Below, one piece after another: positions 36,723 to 49,439 of a DNA stretch of 64,000 bases. A program made the translations under genes and the position numbers. The first letter of the stretch is position 1. The number at the start of each line of letters is the position of its first letter. The notes under the pieces are model-generated. The model was given only the letters and a program-made list of their open reading frames with translations, did no database searches and had not been told where the DNA came from. Origin of the DNA: Athripsodes cinereus (taxonomy: Eukaryota > Arthropoda > Insecta > Trichoptera > Leptoceridae); NCBI GenBank assembly GCA_947579605.1, contig OX388305.1, forward strand, positions 30,641,542 through 30,705,541, in the 5' to 3' direction.

Positions 36723-37804
36723 AACATCAAAAATAAATAAAGTCAATAGTGGAATAACTATATATTGTGCTTCATTTTAAAAATTATTAATATGGACTCC
36801 CACCAAGAACCTTCGGTCGATAAATTAAACTTTATTAGGTGAGATTAACACTAAATGGTTCTAAAATTTCTTCCATTTAACCACGATATATTCACAGAAA
36901 AAAATGTTCAGGTTTATAAAATAAACTCAAATAAGCAACAAACTCGTGTTGTCAAAGAGGGTTAGGTAGGCAAAAAAATATGAACTTCCAATATTCCAAA
37001 CTTGAAATATAAAATTCGAAATTTATTTAACAACGATTACATATTTTTATTCCTTAATAACCTTTACATATTTGGCCTGCTAGCTACCCTACTTGTATTG
37101 TATATTACGTTTAAATATGGAAAATAAGTATTTATTTTATGTACCTACCTACTAAATTATATTAAACTTTTCAATTATGGGAAACAAATTTGGTTTTCCT
37201 AGTAATATTCTATCAATCCACCCTCATAACAAAATATCATTATTCAATATTATATTATAAAGTGCGGCGGTGATGTTAAATCATTGCATAACGAGACATG
37301 GAGTAAGTATAGCAAGTGGCTATACAAAGTTTGTATGAACTGTGTATAAAGTGGGCAGTAGATTTATGACATTTTATCCCCGAATCATGAACATCATCTT
37401 TACCCCTAAATTGTACAACAGCCTTCTGAAATGATGTTGTAGGGTCTATAAAAAATAGGGATGCAAATCGATGTTGATATATATCGAAAATTGGCCTGAA
37501 TTTCATTTTATCAAACATGTTTTCCTTAACTATGCTTTGTAAGTAGAATAACAATTTATCAAAAGAAGATTGGATGTTCAGTTCTACTGTGAATAGGTAT
37601 ATTATTACTTGATGCTCAATATTAAAAGTGCAACAAAAGTGATTTTTAAAAATTATAAAAACACACTTTAATGCCGTAAAGCAACATTTGATATTTGACT
37701 GATGTATATCAATTATTGTAAGGCACTATAAACAGTTTAAAAAACAATTTTATAATGAATAGAAATAACTGTTTTCCCATCACCTGGACAATATCGTCGA
37801 CCCA

Positions 37805-38065
37805 TCTTTTTTGGGGTCATCCAGCACTTCTTTTGTTCTCCCACGGCCTCCATTCAAGAATTCTGGAAGTCCACCTTCCATCCATATGACCTCACCTTGC
37901 CACATGTCCAGCCTATTGCCATTTCAGCTTGGAGACTTTTTTTATCTACAATGTCGACAACTTTTGTCGAGTTGCTCGAGATCGAAGAATGTGGAAAAGT
38001 TTTGAAGAGACCCATATTCAGCAGTGGAGAGAAGAAGGCTAGCAGTAAGTAAGTAAGTAAGTAAT
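37805..38065. mobile_element. LINE 3' end with inverted 5' segment
   Basis: 37805-37920 reads on the minus strand (AGHVARWGHMDGRWTSRILE and KRWVDDIVQ). 37975-38040 reads on the plus strand (RMWKSFEETHIQQWREEG) and ends in an AAGT tail. The order matches the family at 8020-8265 only if the left piece is flipped. Confidence 0.55.
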
Positions 38066-38835
38066 AACTACTTAGAAGATGAGGACTAGGAAAATCGATT
38101 CCAAATAAATGGAAAAAGTCAAGGGCGAAGAAGAAGAAGAATGAATAATAATAATAACTAAAAATATTATAAAAAATAATTTTAAATTACAACAAAGATC
38201 TCATTAAAAACTTGATAGTTACCTATTTGTTGAGTTTTAGAGCAGTTGGGTAGTTAATACACACGTTTGATTAAATATTTTTTATTATTCGAAAAATTCG
38301 ATGTAAACCATTTTAACAAAACAATTATTGTCATCCCTTAAATATCATATTATCATCCCCTTATATCATTTCTCACATGAGTGAGCACTTACAATGATCT
38401 CTGGTACCTACATACCTACTGTGTAGTTTATATAATACCTACTTGTACAATTACATACATACATACAATATTCAATTACAATATTATATTATATTTATTA
38501 CAGTACGGTGACTCTCGCTTTATGTCTATGTCTATACGTCAGAGAGAAACACCACTATGACAAGAAACGACATTTTCAATATGACTGTTCCAAGCTTCTT
38601 CAATGTAATTTCATTTGCATCTCACCTGTTAGTAAATGTGAAATTAGGTTGTCTCAAATGTGATTATAAGTTTCGCTTTTGACTCTAATTGTAGTATTTT
38701 TTAAATTGCTAGTAACGTCTATTTGAATTGGCGTAAATATTTTTGTAAAAGATGTCAAATTCTTATTTACATTAACTCTTGTTCATCATCATTATTTACC
38801 GGTGTTAACAAAAGATCCATAATTCTTCCACTACT

Positions 38836-38953
38836 TTGCCATCACGGCATATCCCACAAGTGGGGTAGCCAGTAGACCAGACGAAAATAATAAACATGTA
38901 AGCTGTCCTCTCCGTGCCAATATAAAATCAAGACATTCAGGATTGGTGGTAAA
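38836..38953 (-). repeat. Dispersed repeat family C, 3' half
   Basis: Reverse-strand 3' half: GCCATCACGGCATATCCCAC to AGACATTCAGGATTGGTGG. Confidence 0.55.
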
Positions 38954-40679
38954 CATCTTCGCTAAAATCAAGATCCATAATACTAAGATTATATTGTGAT
39001 TAATACGATGCAGTGATTTCTTCCACATACCTAATTACAATGCATCTAATATAACAATAATAATACTCTAGACAACTTTTTTGCGTCGTTTTGTGAAAGA
39101 TCACCGCAAGGGCGCATGCATATTTTTATTCCAATTATTATTTTTATTAATAACTTTACTTCAAGGTTTCTTTACTTTATTTTAGTATTTGAAAAAATGA
39201 ACAAAATGTCAGAAGATACTTAAATTATGAGTTACAATTTTAAATTATATTGTCATAATTTCTATTCACTGAGTTCATTATTTAGATATTATTTATTATC
39301 TACATATTATATAGCTATTAAATAAAATTTAAATTTGTTAAAATATCTACATAGTGTTGTTTCTCTATGACATTGTCATTAAGAATTATCTATTTTATTA
39401 TTTTACCGACTATCGATAATATTGATTGAATCGATTGAATCTGTGAAAGTCGACATAATAATAAGTGTATAATTTTGCTGGTTTTCTAACAGATTGATTG
39501 ATTTATTTTATTCACACCGTTGATGTGTTTTATTAAATCAATTTAACACTTGTGTATAGAACTTACTCATTACAGGGAAAGTTCTAATAATATTACCTAC
39601 TATCTGGTCAGTGCAGATTAAAGAAAATTGTTTGGATATTTGCAAATTTTATGATCATAAGATTTCTATGACATACATAAATGTTTATGTTCTATGATTT
39701 TGTATAATAATGTTTGAATGATATAAGATATATGTTATGATTATTTATTTATTTATTTCAGCAGCATACGGCTTAAAGCCATTAGCCATTAATAAAATAT
39801 TTAATAATAAAAAATATATGAATATTATACATAATACATACTCTTACTATCGTATAAAAGTAAGTTATATAACATAATCCACAGTAACAAAGAAAAAAAC
39901 TTGCATTTACACTCAAAACATATGCACAATTAATATTTGGATAATATGAAGACAAATTAACAATTTGAACCAAATAAACATTTAAAATCTCAGACAAACT
40001 TTAAATTATATCACATTATAATAATACTTCCAACATTTTTATACATTTTATACAATTTTTAATAACTTCGGAGGGATTTTTTTTTGTTAAATTTAATTTA
40101 TTCTTTATTTTTTGTGGTATTTTACATCTTGCATTTGTATATTTTATGGATACTTAAAGTAATTATTTTGTGGGAACAATAATATCTAACAATGCTCCAG
40201 TTTCTGGCCTAGTAAATCTACAAGAAATGTGATATGAGGGGTAAACAAAATGATCACGATAACAACATTTATATTATACATGTTCTACATCTTATTCAAT
40301 AATCATAATAATAACATGAAGTCAAGTGCATACGATACTTATTGCTTTAATTTATTTAACACGTATCGACAAATTTCCAGTCTCCCCCAGGATTTGATTA
40401 CTTTCCGCAATTGGGGTGATATGCCTGCAGAGGAATAATAGTGAAAGTAAGCAATAATACATAAACATTCGCACAATTCTATTTTAATGGTATTTCAATA
40501 CTGATGTTGTTACCGATATTATTACTTCAATATTATTCAATACAATAAGTTCACACGGTAGCAATCCTCTGTGGGATTGAGGAAATATTGATGAAACAAG
40601 TGGCATTGGGGAACTTTTGTTGTATAATCAAGCATGGGAAAGTGAGAAATTAGGGAATTATTGTACGATATAGACATTC
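38954..40679. other. No gene seen
   Basis: AT-rich; microsatellite-like TTTATTTATTT near 39744. Confidence 0.55.
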
Positions 40680-40790
40680 AACATCTCCGATTCTGCGATG
40701 AGTTATACCACCCATCTTTAAATGCTTTATTTTTAAATCACAAAGAGGACGATTTGTATAATTATTGCCCCCTTTTTCGGAGATGCCGTG
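40680..40790 (+). repeat. Dispersed repeat family C, degraded
   Basis: GCGATGAGTTATACCACCCAT and GGAGATGCCGTGATG remain; a LINE end abuts it on the right. Confidence 0.35.
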
Positions 40791-40990
40791 ATGATATCAT
40801 CATCATCGCCCTCAACGCTCCTCTCGGGAGCACAGGGTAGAAACCAGCCTCCTCCATTCAGAGCGTCTCTGTGCCAATTGCGTCACCTCTTTCCACGACA
40901 TTCCTTGCGCTCTGATATGTTGTGATAGGAACGGTGTATTGTGAAAGAGGGACGCCCGGGCCGACGGAACCCGTGCGGACGTGATGATAT
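40790..40990 (-). mobile_element. LINE 3' end
   Basis: Minus strand: SQHIRAQGMSWKEVTQLAQR and RLVSTLCSREER with stop, GATGATGATG tail; same family as 23615-23960. Confidence 0.55.
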
Positions 40991-41020
40991 ACATAATTTA
41001 TAAAACATGATATCCCGTAT

Positions 41021-41163
41021 ATAACCCAAATACAGCCATATACACCTTCCTCAGTAAGCTAAAAGCTTTTGTTGTGAAAGGGGAGTTTGTCGGTACCTGG
41101 GATCGAACCGCGCACCTCTTGTTCATGAAACCAAGACTCTACCCCCAGACAACCGACGAACTC
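41021..41163 (-). mobile_element. tRNA-related SINE (family B)
   Basis: Near full-length copy with B box GGTTCGATCCC kept; several changes in the head. Confidence 0.65.
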
Positions 41164-42127
41164 TGTATATAGTAAAGTAAACTATAAGAAATATTATTTT
41201 GTGTCAATTCAGCCACAGTTCACTAACTAAAAGTTGAAAATTTATTTTTTCACAACATTAAGGTCTGTCCATAAGATATTTAACGTTAATTATCACAAAA
41301 TACAAAAGTTAAATAACATTAGCATATTATTATTTCTTTACTGGATTGCATGTGTATTTACATTAAAATAACTACGGCTATATGTTATTATTGACATTAT
41401 CTTTTTAAAATAAATTGATCAGTAAACCAATAATGATACGTTATACGTGTAAAGTATGTACTTACGAGTGACCATTACAGACACCTTTCAATACAATCAT
41501 TAAGTTACATATTATTTCAAGTTTTGTTTAACCCGACTTTGCTCATTTAGAGACAGCGTTAAGTTGAACTTTTCACATCTTACTGGATTTTTTCACCTGC
41601 TTGAGTGAAGATAAAAAAAAGATATTATGAATATTATTTAACGTACACCTCATCCACACAACCAACACACAATGCAAACTAACAAGAATTGGAGGGATTG
41701 ATGAACGCACCATGAGTAAAGTGCACTTAAACCAATTCGTAAGCATTGGAACACCTTTCCTGTTTCATTCTAAAAGGAGTTTGCACGCAGTTTGTATGTT
41801 GGTCGTGCAGATGAGGTGTCTGTTGAACAAAATTTTTAAGGATTTTCCTAACTATAAGATAAGTGTTTTCCTAACAAATGGAAAAATTGGAACTGAATTA
41901 TTTCAAAACTGGCAACACTTCTTTGTCAGTTCTTTCCAAAGTGATCTTATGTGAAATATTGTTTATACATTTAAGTATTGTAGTCTAGCTTTTATTATTG
42001 GCATATGTACCTAATGTTAAAGCTAAATTTATCAACCGACGGTTCTCGGTGGAAGATCATAGAAATAAGTTATTTATAAAAGAAGAAATATGGATACTTC
42101 ACAGTTGACTTCATTGAAGTCAAGAGT

Positions 42128-42230
42128 AAATAAAGTCAATAGTGGAATAACTATATATCGTGTTTCATTTTAAAAATTATTAATACGAACTTCCACCAAG
42201 AACCGTCGGTCGATAAACTAAACTCTATCA
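42128..42230 (+). mobile_element. Single-arm fragment of the 36-kb foldback family
   Basis: One copy of the arm from AAATAAAGTCAATAGTGG through the CCACCAAGAACCGTCGGT tail. A reversed piece of the same tail lies at about 42031-42058. Confidence 0.45.
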
Positions 42231-42704
42231 AGTCCGCTATAACAGAGTCTATAAAGTACATTTATACAAACGAACGGACACAATAATTTATTTGATTTAT
42301 TTATATGCATACGACTATGTACCTATTCATATAATTCATTTTAATACTTGATACATATTATCATTTATTAAGGTGAAGTTCCTCATATGTATTTAATAAT
42401 TACTTTAACTAATTAAATTAATACCGGTTCGAACGTAAAACTGATCGTTGAGAATCGCCTAGACATTTTTTTCATGGTCTTTGTGCCTGGTCTTCTGAAG
42501 TGAATAATTTATTGTTGTCAAAAGATCTATGTAGTAGTAACACCATTAATGTGCAATGTGATGTGGTGACAAATTAGTACCTAATCTTGCAGTGTTATGC
42601 GTTAATTACAATGATTTACAATAATATTTTGACCGTTTTAGTTCTGGAAGTCCTACAACTACAATGGGTCTTACAATGTGTGATGAACTTTGTATATTTC
42701 TATC

Positions 42705-42965
42705 TACACCCTCACGCCGTGTCTCAGGTGGGGTAAGCAGAGAGAACGGAACGCCATATGCATCTATTCTTACTTACTTTTTTCGCTTCCTCTACATTAA
42801 TTCAGTTTCTCATACGTGCACGCCAATTTCTCTTACTTAACACGTAACCGTCCTTAAGAATTTTACGTGTCTATCACGTGGTCCTTGGATGCACACTGTT
42901 TCTCACATCCCCTCTTTCAGATAAATATATCCTATTCGTCATCCTTTCATCGTGCATTCGCTCAT
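42705..42965 (-). mobile_element. LINE 3' end
   Basis: Minus-strand copy of the 35.0-kb family: GGATATATTTATCTGAAAG and GGCGTTCCGTTCTCTCTGC. Confidence 0.5.
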
Positions 42966-43039
42966 TGCATTTATCTTTAAATTACAACTTTGTATGCATA
43001 TTACATTCTCACTTAATTTTTGTATATTACCGGAATAAC

Positions 43040-43140
43040 ACAGATATCTCCCATCTGGTCCGCACAGCACGAGACAGAGAAGCATTCTCCTGAGTGATCG
43101 CCAACGTCGGGGGACCTGATACATCACTGATAGAAGAAGA
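43040..43140 (+). mobile_element. LINE 3' end
   Basis: RTARDREAFS, stop, VIANVGGPD and AGAAGAAGAAG tail; same family as 25006-25532. Confidence 0.5.
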
Positions 43141-43174
43141 AGATTTAAAAAAAAAAAAGATATTTCTGGGTTTT

Positions 43175-43321
43175 GTTACAAACCCAAATACAACCTTATA
43201 CACCTTTCACACTAAGCTAAAATCTTGTGCCGTGAAAGGGGAGTTTGCCAGCACCTGGGATCGAAACACGGACCCCTTGTTCTGGAGGCCGAGACTCTAC
43301 CTCCAAGCTACCGACGAACTC
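43175..43321 (-). mobile_element. tRNA-related SINE (family B)
   Basis: Near full-length copy, B box mutated to GTTTCGATCCC; head and tail as in the 28.1-kb copy. Confidence 0.65.
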
Positions 43322-44148
43322 GAACTCAATTAATCAAATAAATTAATATACAACCAAACTATGTACGAGTATAATGAATTCATCAATAATGTACTTATGT
43401 ATATATCTTTTTTTTATTATAAAGAACTTAAAGTTAAAGTTTTATAACTGAGGCGAGAAATGAAAAGATCTAAAAGTTGTTTTATTCTCGCTATTAAACG
43501 GTAGCACTTACAACAGCTTTATATGCAAATGAACAGCAAAGGGACTCTTAACAAACTTTATTCAAGTCTACACAGACAACTCTTGCAATTGGAATTTTTA
43601 CCACCAAATTTTAAGTTAAGTACAATATAACTCTAACAAATGAAATTAATTCGTCATTATTGCAATCAAAATCTGCAATATTTTTATACCTACTTAAAAT
43701 ACCTTCTTAAAATGCCAGGTTTATCATAATTTGTTAAATTTCTTCCAATTATTCCTTTCACGATCCTATCTACTTTACCAAGATACGTACATGTGGAGTG
43801 TTTTTTTGAAAAACGGGTTCCATTTCTATTCCCTTGTTTTCTTCCAGAAACTCATACCTTTAATTCATAAACTCTTGGTAATAAGTAGGATTTGAAATGC
43901 TTCAGTTTTTGCCCACTACAAATACTCCTGGTGATGATTAATTAACAATAGTTTACCAACATCGCAAATATAGACTAACAATAGAGATTAACTATCGTAT
44001 ACCTAATTATTTTGATAAATAGGTACCTATACTAGTTTAGTGTTTGTCTTATTTTTTCCGTTCAATCTGTTTTGCAAATCATCAATAAATTTATTGTCTA
44101 TTGATTCATTCGTTACTGTACATTGATTAAAAACAATACAATCAAATT

Positions 44149-44642
44149 AAATACAATACAAGTTTTTGTATAGATGTATGTAGGTACTCTTCCGGGTTTA
44201 CCGCGTCTCGTCGATCTTCCTCCTCTTTTTTTTAGGTTTGGTATAAGAAGGTATACTTTTGAAAATGACTCAGTCAGTAGAGTCGAAATGTAATGAAGGA
44301 GGAGGAAGATCGACGAGATGCGGTAAACTCGGAATAGCACATAAATGAAGACCGCGAAAGCCCGCAACAACTAAGTGTTTGTATGTTTTTTTTCTTCTTT
44401 TCTTAGTAGTTTTTATTAGTACTTTGGTATAATAAATGTTTTAAAATATATTTTTGTGTGTTGGTGATGGCTACTTGTACGATATCCAAGTGATACTTAA
44501 ATAATTGACTTAACTGTGGTACATGTTTGTGGATGACAGCTGAGTTATGAACGACTTATTTTTATTTTTGTAAACCATATTTATAGTTGTTGTCTGTTTT
44601 GTACTTTTTACCAATAAATAAAATTAAAAAAAAATACAATCA
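44149..44642 (+). mobile_element. Insertion in an older LINE end, with short TSD and inverted segment
   Basis: AAATACAAT occurs on both sides of a segment of about 475 bases that interrupts a LINE 3' end. That LINE end is intact at 45085-45230 for comparison. The segment holds 35-nt inverted arms (44190-44224, 44299-44333) and the degenerate hammerhead-like core. It ends with AATAAATAAAATTAAAAA, a poly(A)-like retroposon end. Confidence 0.45.
44259..44288 (+). ncRNA. Degenerate hammerhead-like core
   Basis: TTGAAAA, U, stem II GACTC with loop AGTCAGTA and GAGTC, GAA, then ATG. It lies between inverted arms 44190-44224 and 44299-44333 inside an inserted segment. Stem III is not recognisable. 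Confidence 0.28.
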
Positions 44643-45084
44643 ATATATAGAGAGCGAGTTTATCGCAAAGGTGCTCTCTTTCAACTAACCCAAAAATGTT
44701 AATATTTTGTAGCGGCTACTCAAAATTTAAAACTCTTGATTTTATCAATTCCAAGTGTTGGATTGTAGAGCAGAATGTCTTTGTATATTGAAGTTCAGTG
44801 AGTCTCATTGAATGTCTGATATAATTTGGTTCAATCACCGACAGGTGTTGTTTGTTGTTGTATTAACCAGGTAAATGTTGCCCAACAACTACTAACAAAT
44901 ACACGTAACTCAGTAGGTACTTTGTATCAATGTCATAGGATAATCGAGATAACTATTCTTTTTTTTTTTTTTAAATTGCTGATTGTTTACAGAAAAATTA
45001 ACCGGAGTGCATGGATTTGTCTAAAATCCAAGTTTGGATATGGTTTTATTACTAATAGGTAAAACATTTCTCATAATAGGTATG

Positions 45085-45230
45085 TTTATTTATTTATTTA
45101 TTCATTCTTTACTGTACATTGATAAAAAAACAATTACATAAAAGGTATACATTCAAATTAAATACAATCAATATACAGAGGGCGAGTTTAACGCAAAGGC
45201 GCGATCTCTTCCAACTAACCCAAATGTCAT
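45085..45230 (-). mobile_element. LINE 3' UTR fragment (family E)
   Basis: Uninterrupted copy; CTTTACTGTACATTGATAA to TCTTCCAACTAACCC. Confidence 0.5.
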
Positions 45231-45639
45231 CATTTATTGATTTTTGTAATACTTATTAATTTATGTAGGTTAATAGTTTATTTGTTATCTTCTTTTTTAC
45301 AATATATCGTAGTTTTGTTCATAACTGTGAATTTTATAAAAAGGGTTCAGGGTTCGAATATAAAACGTTGTTCGGCAACAAGTCCGTCTTTTGCTCTCAA
45401 TTTTCTACGTCACATGTATTACCAATAATATTGTATTTCACATATGTAGTATGTTTGTACTGTATTTTTGACCATTTATAGAGAATTCTTATTCTTTTCC
45501 ATGTTTATTAAATCAGTCATAGTTCCACCTAAAAAGATCTGTATTTGAGTCATGGCTCACAAATCATCAAGTTATTACTAATTGTATCAAATGTTTTATG
45601 GTAGATTTACTCATCAATTTATGCTATTCTATAATTATA

Positions 45640-45960
45640 GTTATGTAACGTGTATGTTAGACTGATTTAATTGCTGGAATAATACTGCTTCGAATGTAAG
45701 ATTCTTCTTCTTCCGAAACTTCCCTGTCCTATGCTGCTCTGAACAGGTCATCCACTCCAATATAAGTCGGAGTAGTCTGTACTTTTCTCCACGCATCACA
45801 TGACCCAAATATGAGACCTTCTTCACTTTGACAATTGACAACATCTCTCTCCTGGCTCCGGCTCTCCTAAGTACTTCGATGTTACAGACCCTTTCGATTC
45901 AAGGTATGCGAAGCATTCTTCGATGTATCCACATTTCGAATGCTTCTAATGTAAGGTTAC
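45640..45960 (-). mobile_element. LINE 3' end, internally deleted
   Basis: Minus strand: EAFEMWIHRRMLRIP, stop, CNIEVLRRAGARREM and VSYLGHVMRGEKYRLLRLIL, then a jump to a GAAGAAGAAG end. A family relative is at 25006-25532. Confidence 0.55.
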
Positions 45961-47439
45961 TAGAATTATACATAAAAGACCCATTATTTTACTAAGCCGA
46001 CGGCAATATTTATACCAGAATGACAGCCTTCTAGGTACGTCTTTAATTGTTGTAGAGTAATAATAATTTGTTGAAATTGTTATTGAATAAAGCTACTTTT
46101 ATAATTCTATATAAGTAGGTATTACATAGCTCATATTTCGTTTCTGTTACTGACCCTGAAGTAAATATTTAGCTGGTAAAGAATATTCTCCAAATAAAAT
46201 TGAAAGAAAGAAAACATCCAAAAATTTCCAATACTATATTTACCTGTATTAAATGTGAATATGTACTTTTATTTCAAAAATATTTCTTTAAAAGTGTAAT
46301 ACGTTCACCTACATATGTTGACTATTATGTATGCAAGTAAATTTATTATCTAGCTTTTCTGAAGAACTGATCATTCTGAAGTAACTGTATAATTTTTGAG
46401 TTTCAGAATTCACATTAAGACAAGTACTTAGATCAAGTTCTTAAATTACAGAAATAAAATTAGTATTTCCAATGAAAATCAACACAATCAGAAATAAATC
46501 TTATATTGAATATGTTTAAAATTATGTTTCAAAAAAAGTACTACGTATTTCTTAACTGTTTGAATATCGCGTAAAGCTACGGTGTGTATAAATAAACAAT
46601 GCTGGTTGTCTAGATACTGTGTAAGTTAAATAAGTAAATGTATACAGTATAAGTATTATATAGGTTTGTATAAACATGAAACTAGAAGGTGTACTTGTAT
46701 AATATTCTGTGTGAAACATTTCAGTTTTCTCTCCTCGAGATATTCCCTCATTTCATCTCAGTTATTTACTCCTCTCCCAAAGCCATAAACGTGGCAGTTA
46801 TTTTGTTCGCCACCTCTCTACTACGATCTAAGGCAGGTAGGTATAATAATATGTAGTAGTTTCATGTATATAATATGTAGGTATAGTAGTAACTTTATAC
46901 TGAGAATATTCTCAGTTAGAGGTTGTGGCGCTGTATAGTTTATGAGGGCTATATATTCTGATATTTCACAGCCTCTTATGCTGAATATTGGTGTATTGAC
47001 TATGTTGCCGAGAGGGTGAGACTTAATCCCACCACACACCCCACGAGAGAAGACGTTTGCGACTTTCTACTTTCTAAGGGGTAAACACAGAACCGAATTA
47101 TTTCTTTCTATTAATTATTGATACAAACTATGAAATATCCTTCGATTTCTCCACAAATTTGTTACTTACAATGTGGTTATTTTCGGGTTTATTATATGTC
47201 TAAAGTAATCTTGACATTTCTTACTATTTCAGCACAAATCTAATAGAATATTATTACGCTCTCATTTTGAGCTATAATACATTTATATAGAAAGGTATCT
47301 GCATTGTTTTTATTGAATACCCAAATGCTTGTTTTGTTACTGTTCAGCAGGATGATAAATAACAACATTTTGTTTTTTGTATCTACTTTTTATGAAAATA
47401 AACCCTTTAATAGTAAATAGGTATAATTATTCAAATATC
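45961..47439. other. No gene seen
   Basis: AT-rich DNA; a slightly GC-richer patch at 46980-47050 is non-repetitive. Confidence 0.5.
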
Positions 47440-47922
47440 GATGATGATGATGATTCTGGATGATTTTATTTTGACGCTGTTTAACAGTCCCTAGACCGTC
47501 TCAAGGGCGCCTATTATTTTTATTATAAAATTTTGAAAGTACTTTTAACTGTCACAAGATTTGATAAAAATGCGAAACTTTTATGTGAGATCCAATTGTA
47601 GGTAATATTGTCACAAATTTTATTCACTAATTCATACATTTTTAAATTTGAAATTTTTAACTAGATTAAAAGTAATAACACCCAAAAATATTAACTTTAT
47701 AAAACTATTGAAACCTAAAACAATGTATTAATATTTTGTTTATTTGAATCATTATTAGTGATAATAATATTTAATTTTGAAAAATGAGAAGTCAGAGGTT
47801 TCAGGCAGCTACTACAAGCGCCATCCACCGACCGATTCAGGTATTGATTCAAATAATATATTACTCGTCAGAGATAGATAGCATAAGTTGGACTGCTTTA
47901 CTTTTAACTCACGAAATAAATT

Positions 47923-48065
47923 TAATAATTTTTAAAAAGAAACACGATATATAGTTATTCCACTATTGACGAGTGGAATAACTACTCGTATATATCGTGT
48001 TTCATTTTAAAAATTATTAATATAAACTTCCACCAAGAACCGTCGGTTGATAAATTAAACTTTAT
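47923..48065. mobile_element. Palindromic fragment of the 36-kb foldback family
   Basis: Two inverted copies of the TTTAAAAnGAAACACGATAT end are joined with almost nothing between them (centre near CTATTGACGAGTGGAATAAC). The CCACCAAGAACCGTCGGT tail is present on the right. No ribozyme core remains. Confidence 0.45.
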
Positions 48066-48214
48066 ATAGGTACTTATTTAAATTTGTTACAGACTTTTTA
48101 TTTATTTATTTTTCTCAAAATACAATACAAAATATATAAAAACAAAATTAGTAATGCTAACCAAGCCGGTGCTAGGAAAAATATCTACAAAACAAAACGT
48201 GACAAATCATAGTT

Positions 48215-48368
48215 TTATCTCTCGGGAGCACAGGGCATAAACCAGCCTCCTCCATTCAGAGCGTCTCTGCGCCAATTGCGTCACCTCTTTCCACGACATT
48301 CCTTGCGCTCTGATGTCGTTATCATAGGAACGGTTTATTGTGAAAGAGGGACGCCCGGGCCGACGGAT
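48215..48368 (-). mobile_element. LINE 3' end
   Basis: Same family as 23615-23960: GTCACCTCTTTCCACGACAT and GGGACGCCCGGGCCGACGG. Confidence 0.5.
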
Positions 48369-49439
48369 TTTGTTATAGTTTTATAACAAAATCAAAATAT
48401 TTATATCATATTCTCAAACCATATTAAGTTTGAATTTTCAGATATTAATTGAAGATTATTAAAATAATCTGATTCGTCCCTCGTCCATATATTTTCAGTT
48501 TCCGGTTCAGCGCTTTTATGTCTGCCTCTTTCTTTGCCTCGCTAAAGTGCTTTCTATAAAATGAGAACTCACCAGCTCCGTAACACTCTACAGTCTACAT
48601 GTATGTATAATAATATTATTACGTATACAAACTTTCTGTCTATTCTGTTATGTACTTTATTCTGTATACAGAGACTCAAAACAGTTAACTGTAGATTTTA
48701 TTATGAAGTATAAGATGGTATATTCTCCATATAATCTTATCCATCCCTTGGTCTACTCGTAGGTACTATCTCCCGTATCTAAACAGCTGATAGAGTTATG
48801 CTGACCTGTGTGAAAAAGATATTCATGTGGAAAAAATAATATCCTACATAGTGATTCACAAGAGAGAAATTTCTTATTTAAATCCTTGGGTTGATCTAAA
48901 AATTGCTATCTAAATTACAATACGTACCTTCGTCACAAATAATTATTCAACAAAACGTATTGCCTCTTGATTTCGATCACGGATTACGATAGTTTTGTTT
49001 CCGTAAAAGTAAACACTTGTATTTTTCACCCTTTTTTTGTTTGATTCTTCATATTATTTATTTTATTTATTATACTTACATTGCAGTTTGTTATTAATAA
49101 TAAGTTTATTTTTCTTTTCTTTGTTGACAATTATTGTACTAAAATACCTACTAAGAGAAAATAATAATTCACGTACTTTGTTTTAAGAAGTCACATGTGT
49201 ATCAGTGGCAATATAATACATATATGATAGTACCTACATGTGTACATTGTAAGAAGGTATGGTAGAAAATGTTAAAGGAATTACGATGGGCACCCCCATA
49301 ATACTTTATTTAGTTACGTATATTTGTCACAGTATGTTATGTCCATATACTCGTTTTGTTTGTATGATAGAGCATCCTGTATCAGGTGGAACAATGGAAG
49401 AGGAGAGAAAGGTGTTTGTATTGAATAATGGCCCCGGAA

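Larger units (their letters stand above)
36226..36850. mobile_element. Hammerhead-bearing foldback element with 13-bp TSD, carrying a LINE fragment
   Basis: GGTGAGATTAACA occurs at 36226-36238 and 36838-36850, a 13-bp target-site duplication enclosing 599 bases. The ends are inverted copies of one sequence (about 36239-36298 and 36725-36790, sharing TAGTTATTCCACTATTGAC in one orientation or the other). The right end continues with a 3' tail through CCCACCAAGAACC to ACTTTATTA. The left arm carries the complete hammerhead on the minus strand. The right arm begins almost exactly at the base after the predicted cleavage site. A LINE 3' end (36480-36722) lies in the middle. The long TSD, asymmetrical tail and inverted 5' part suit a retroelement of Penelope/retrozyme type better than a DNA transposon. 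Confidence 0.65.
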
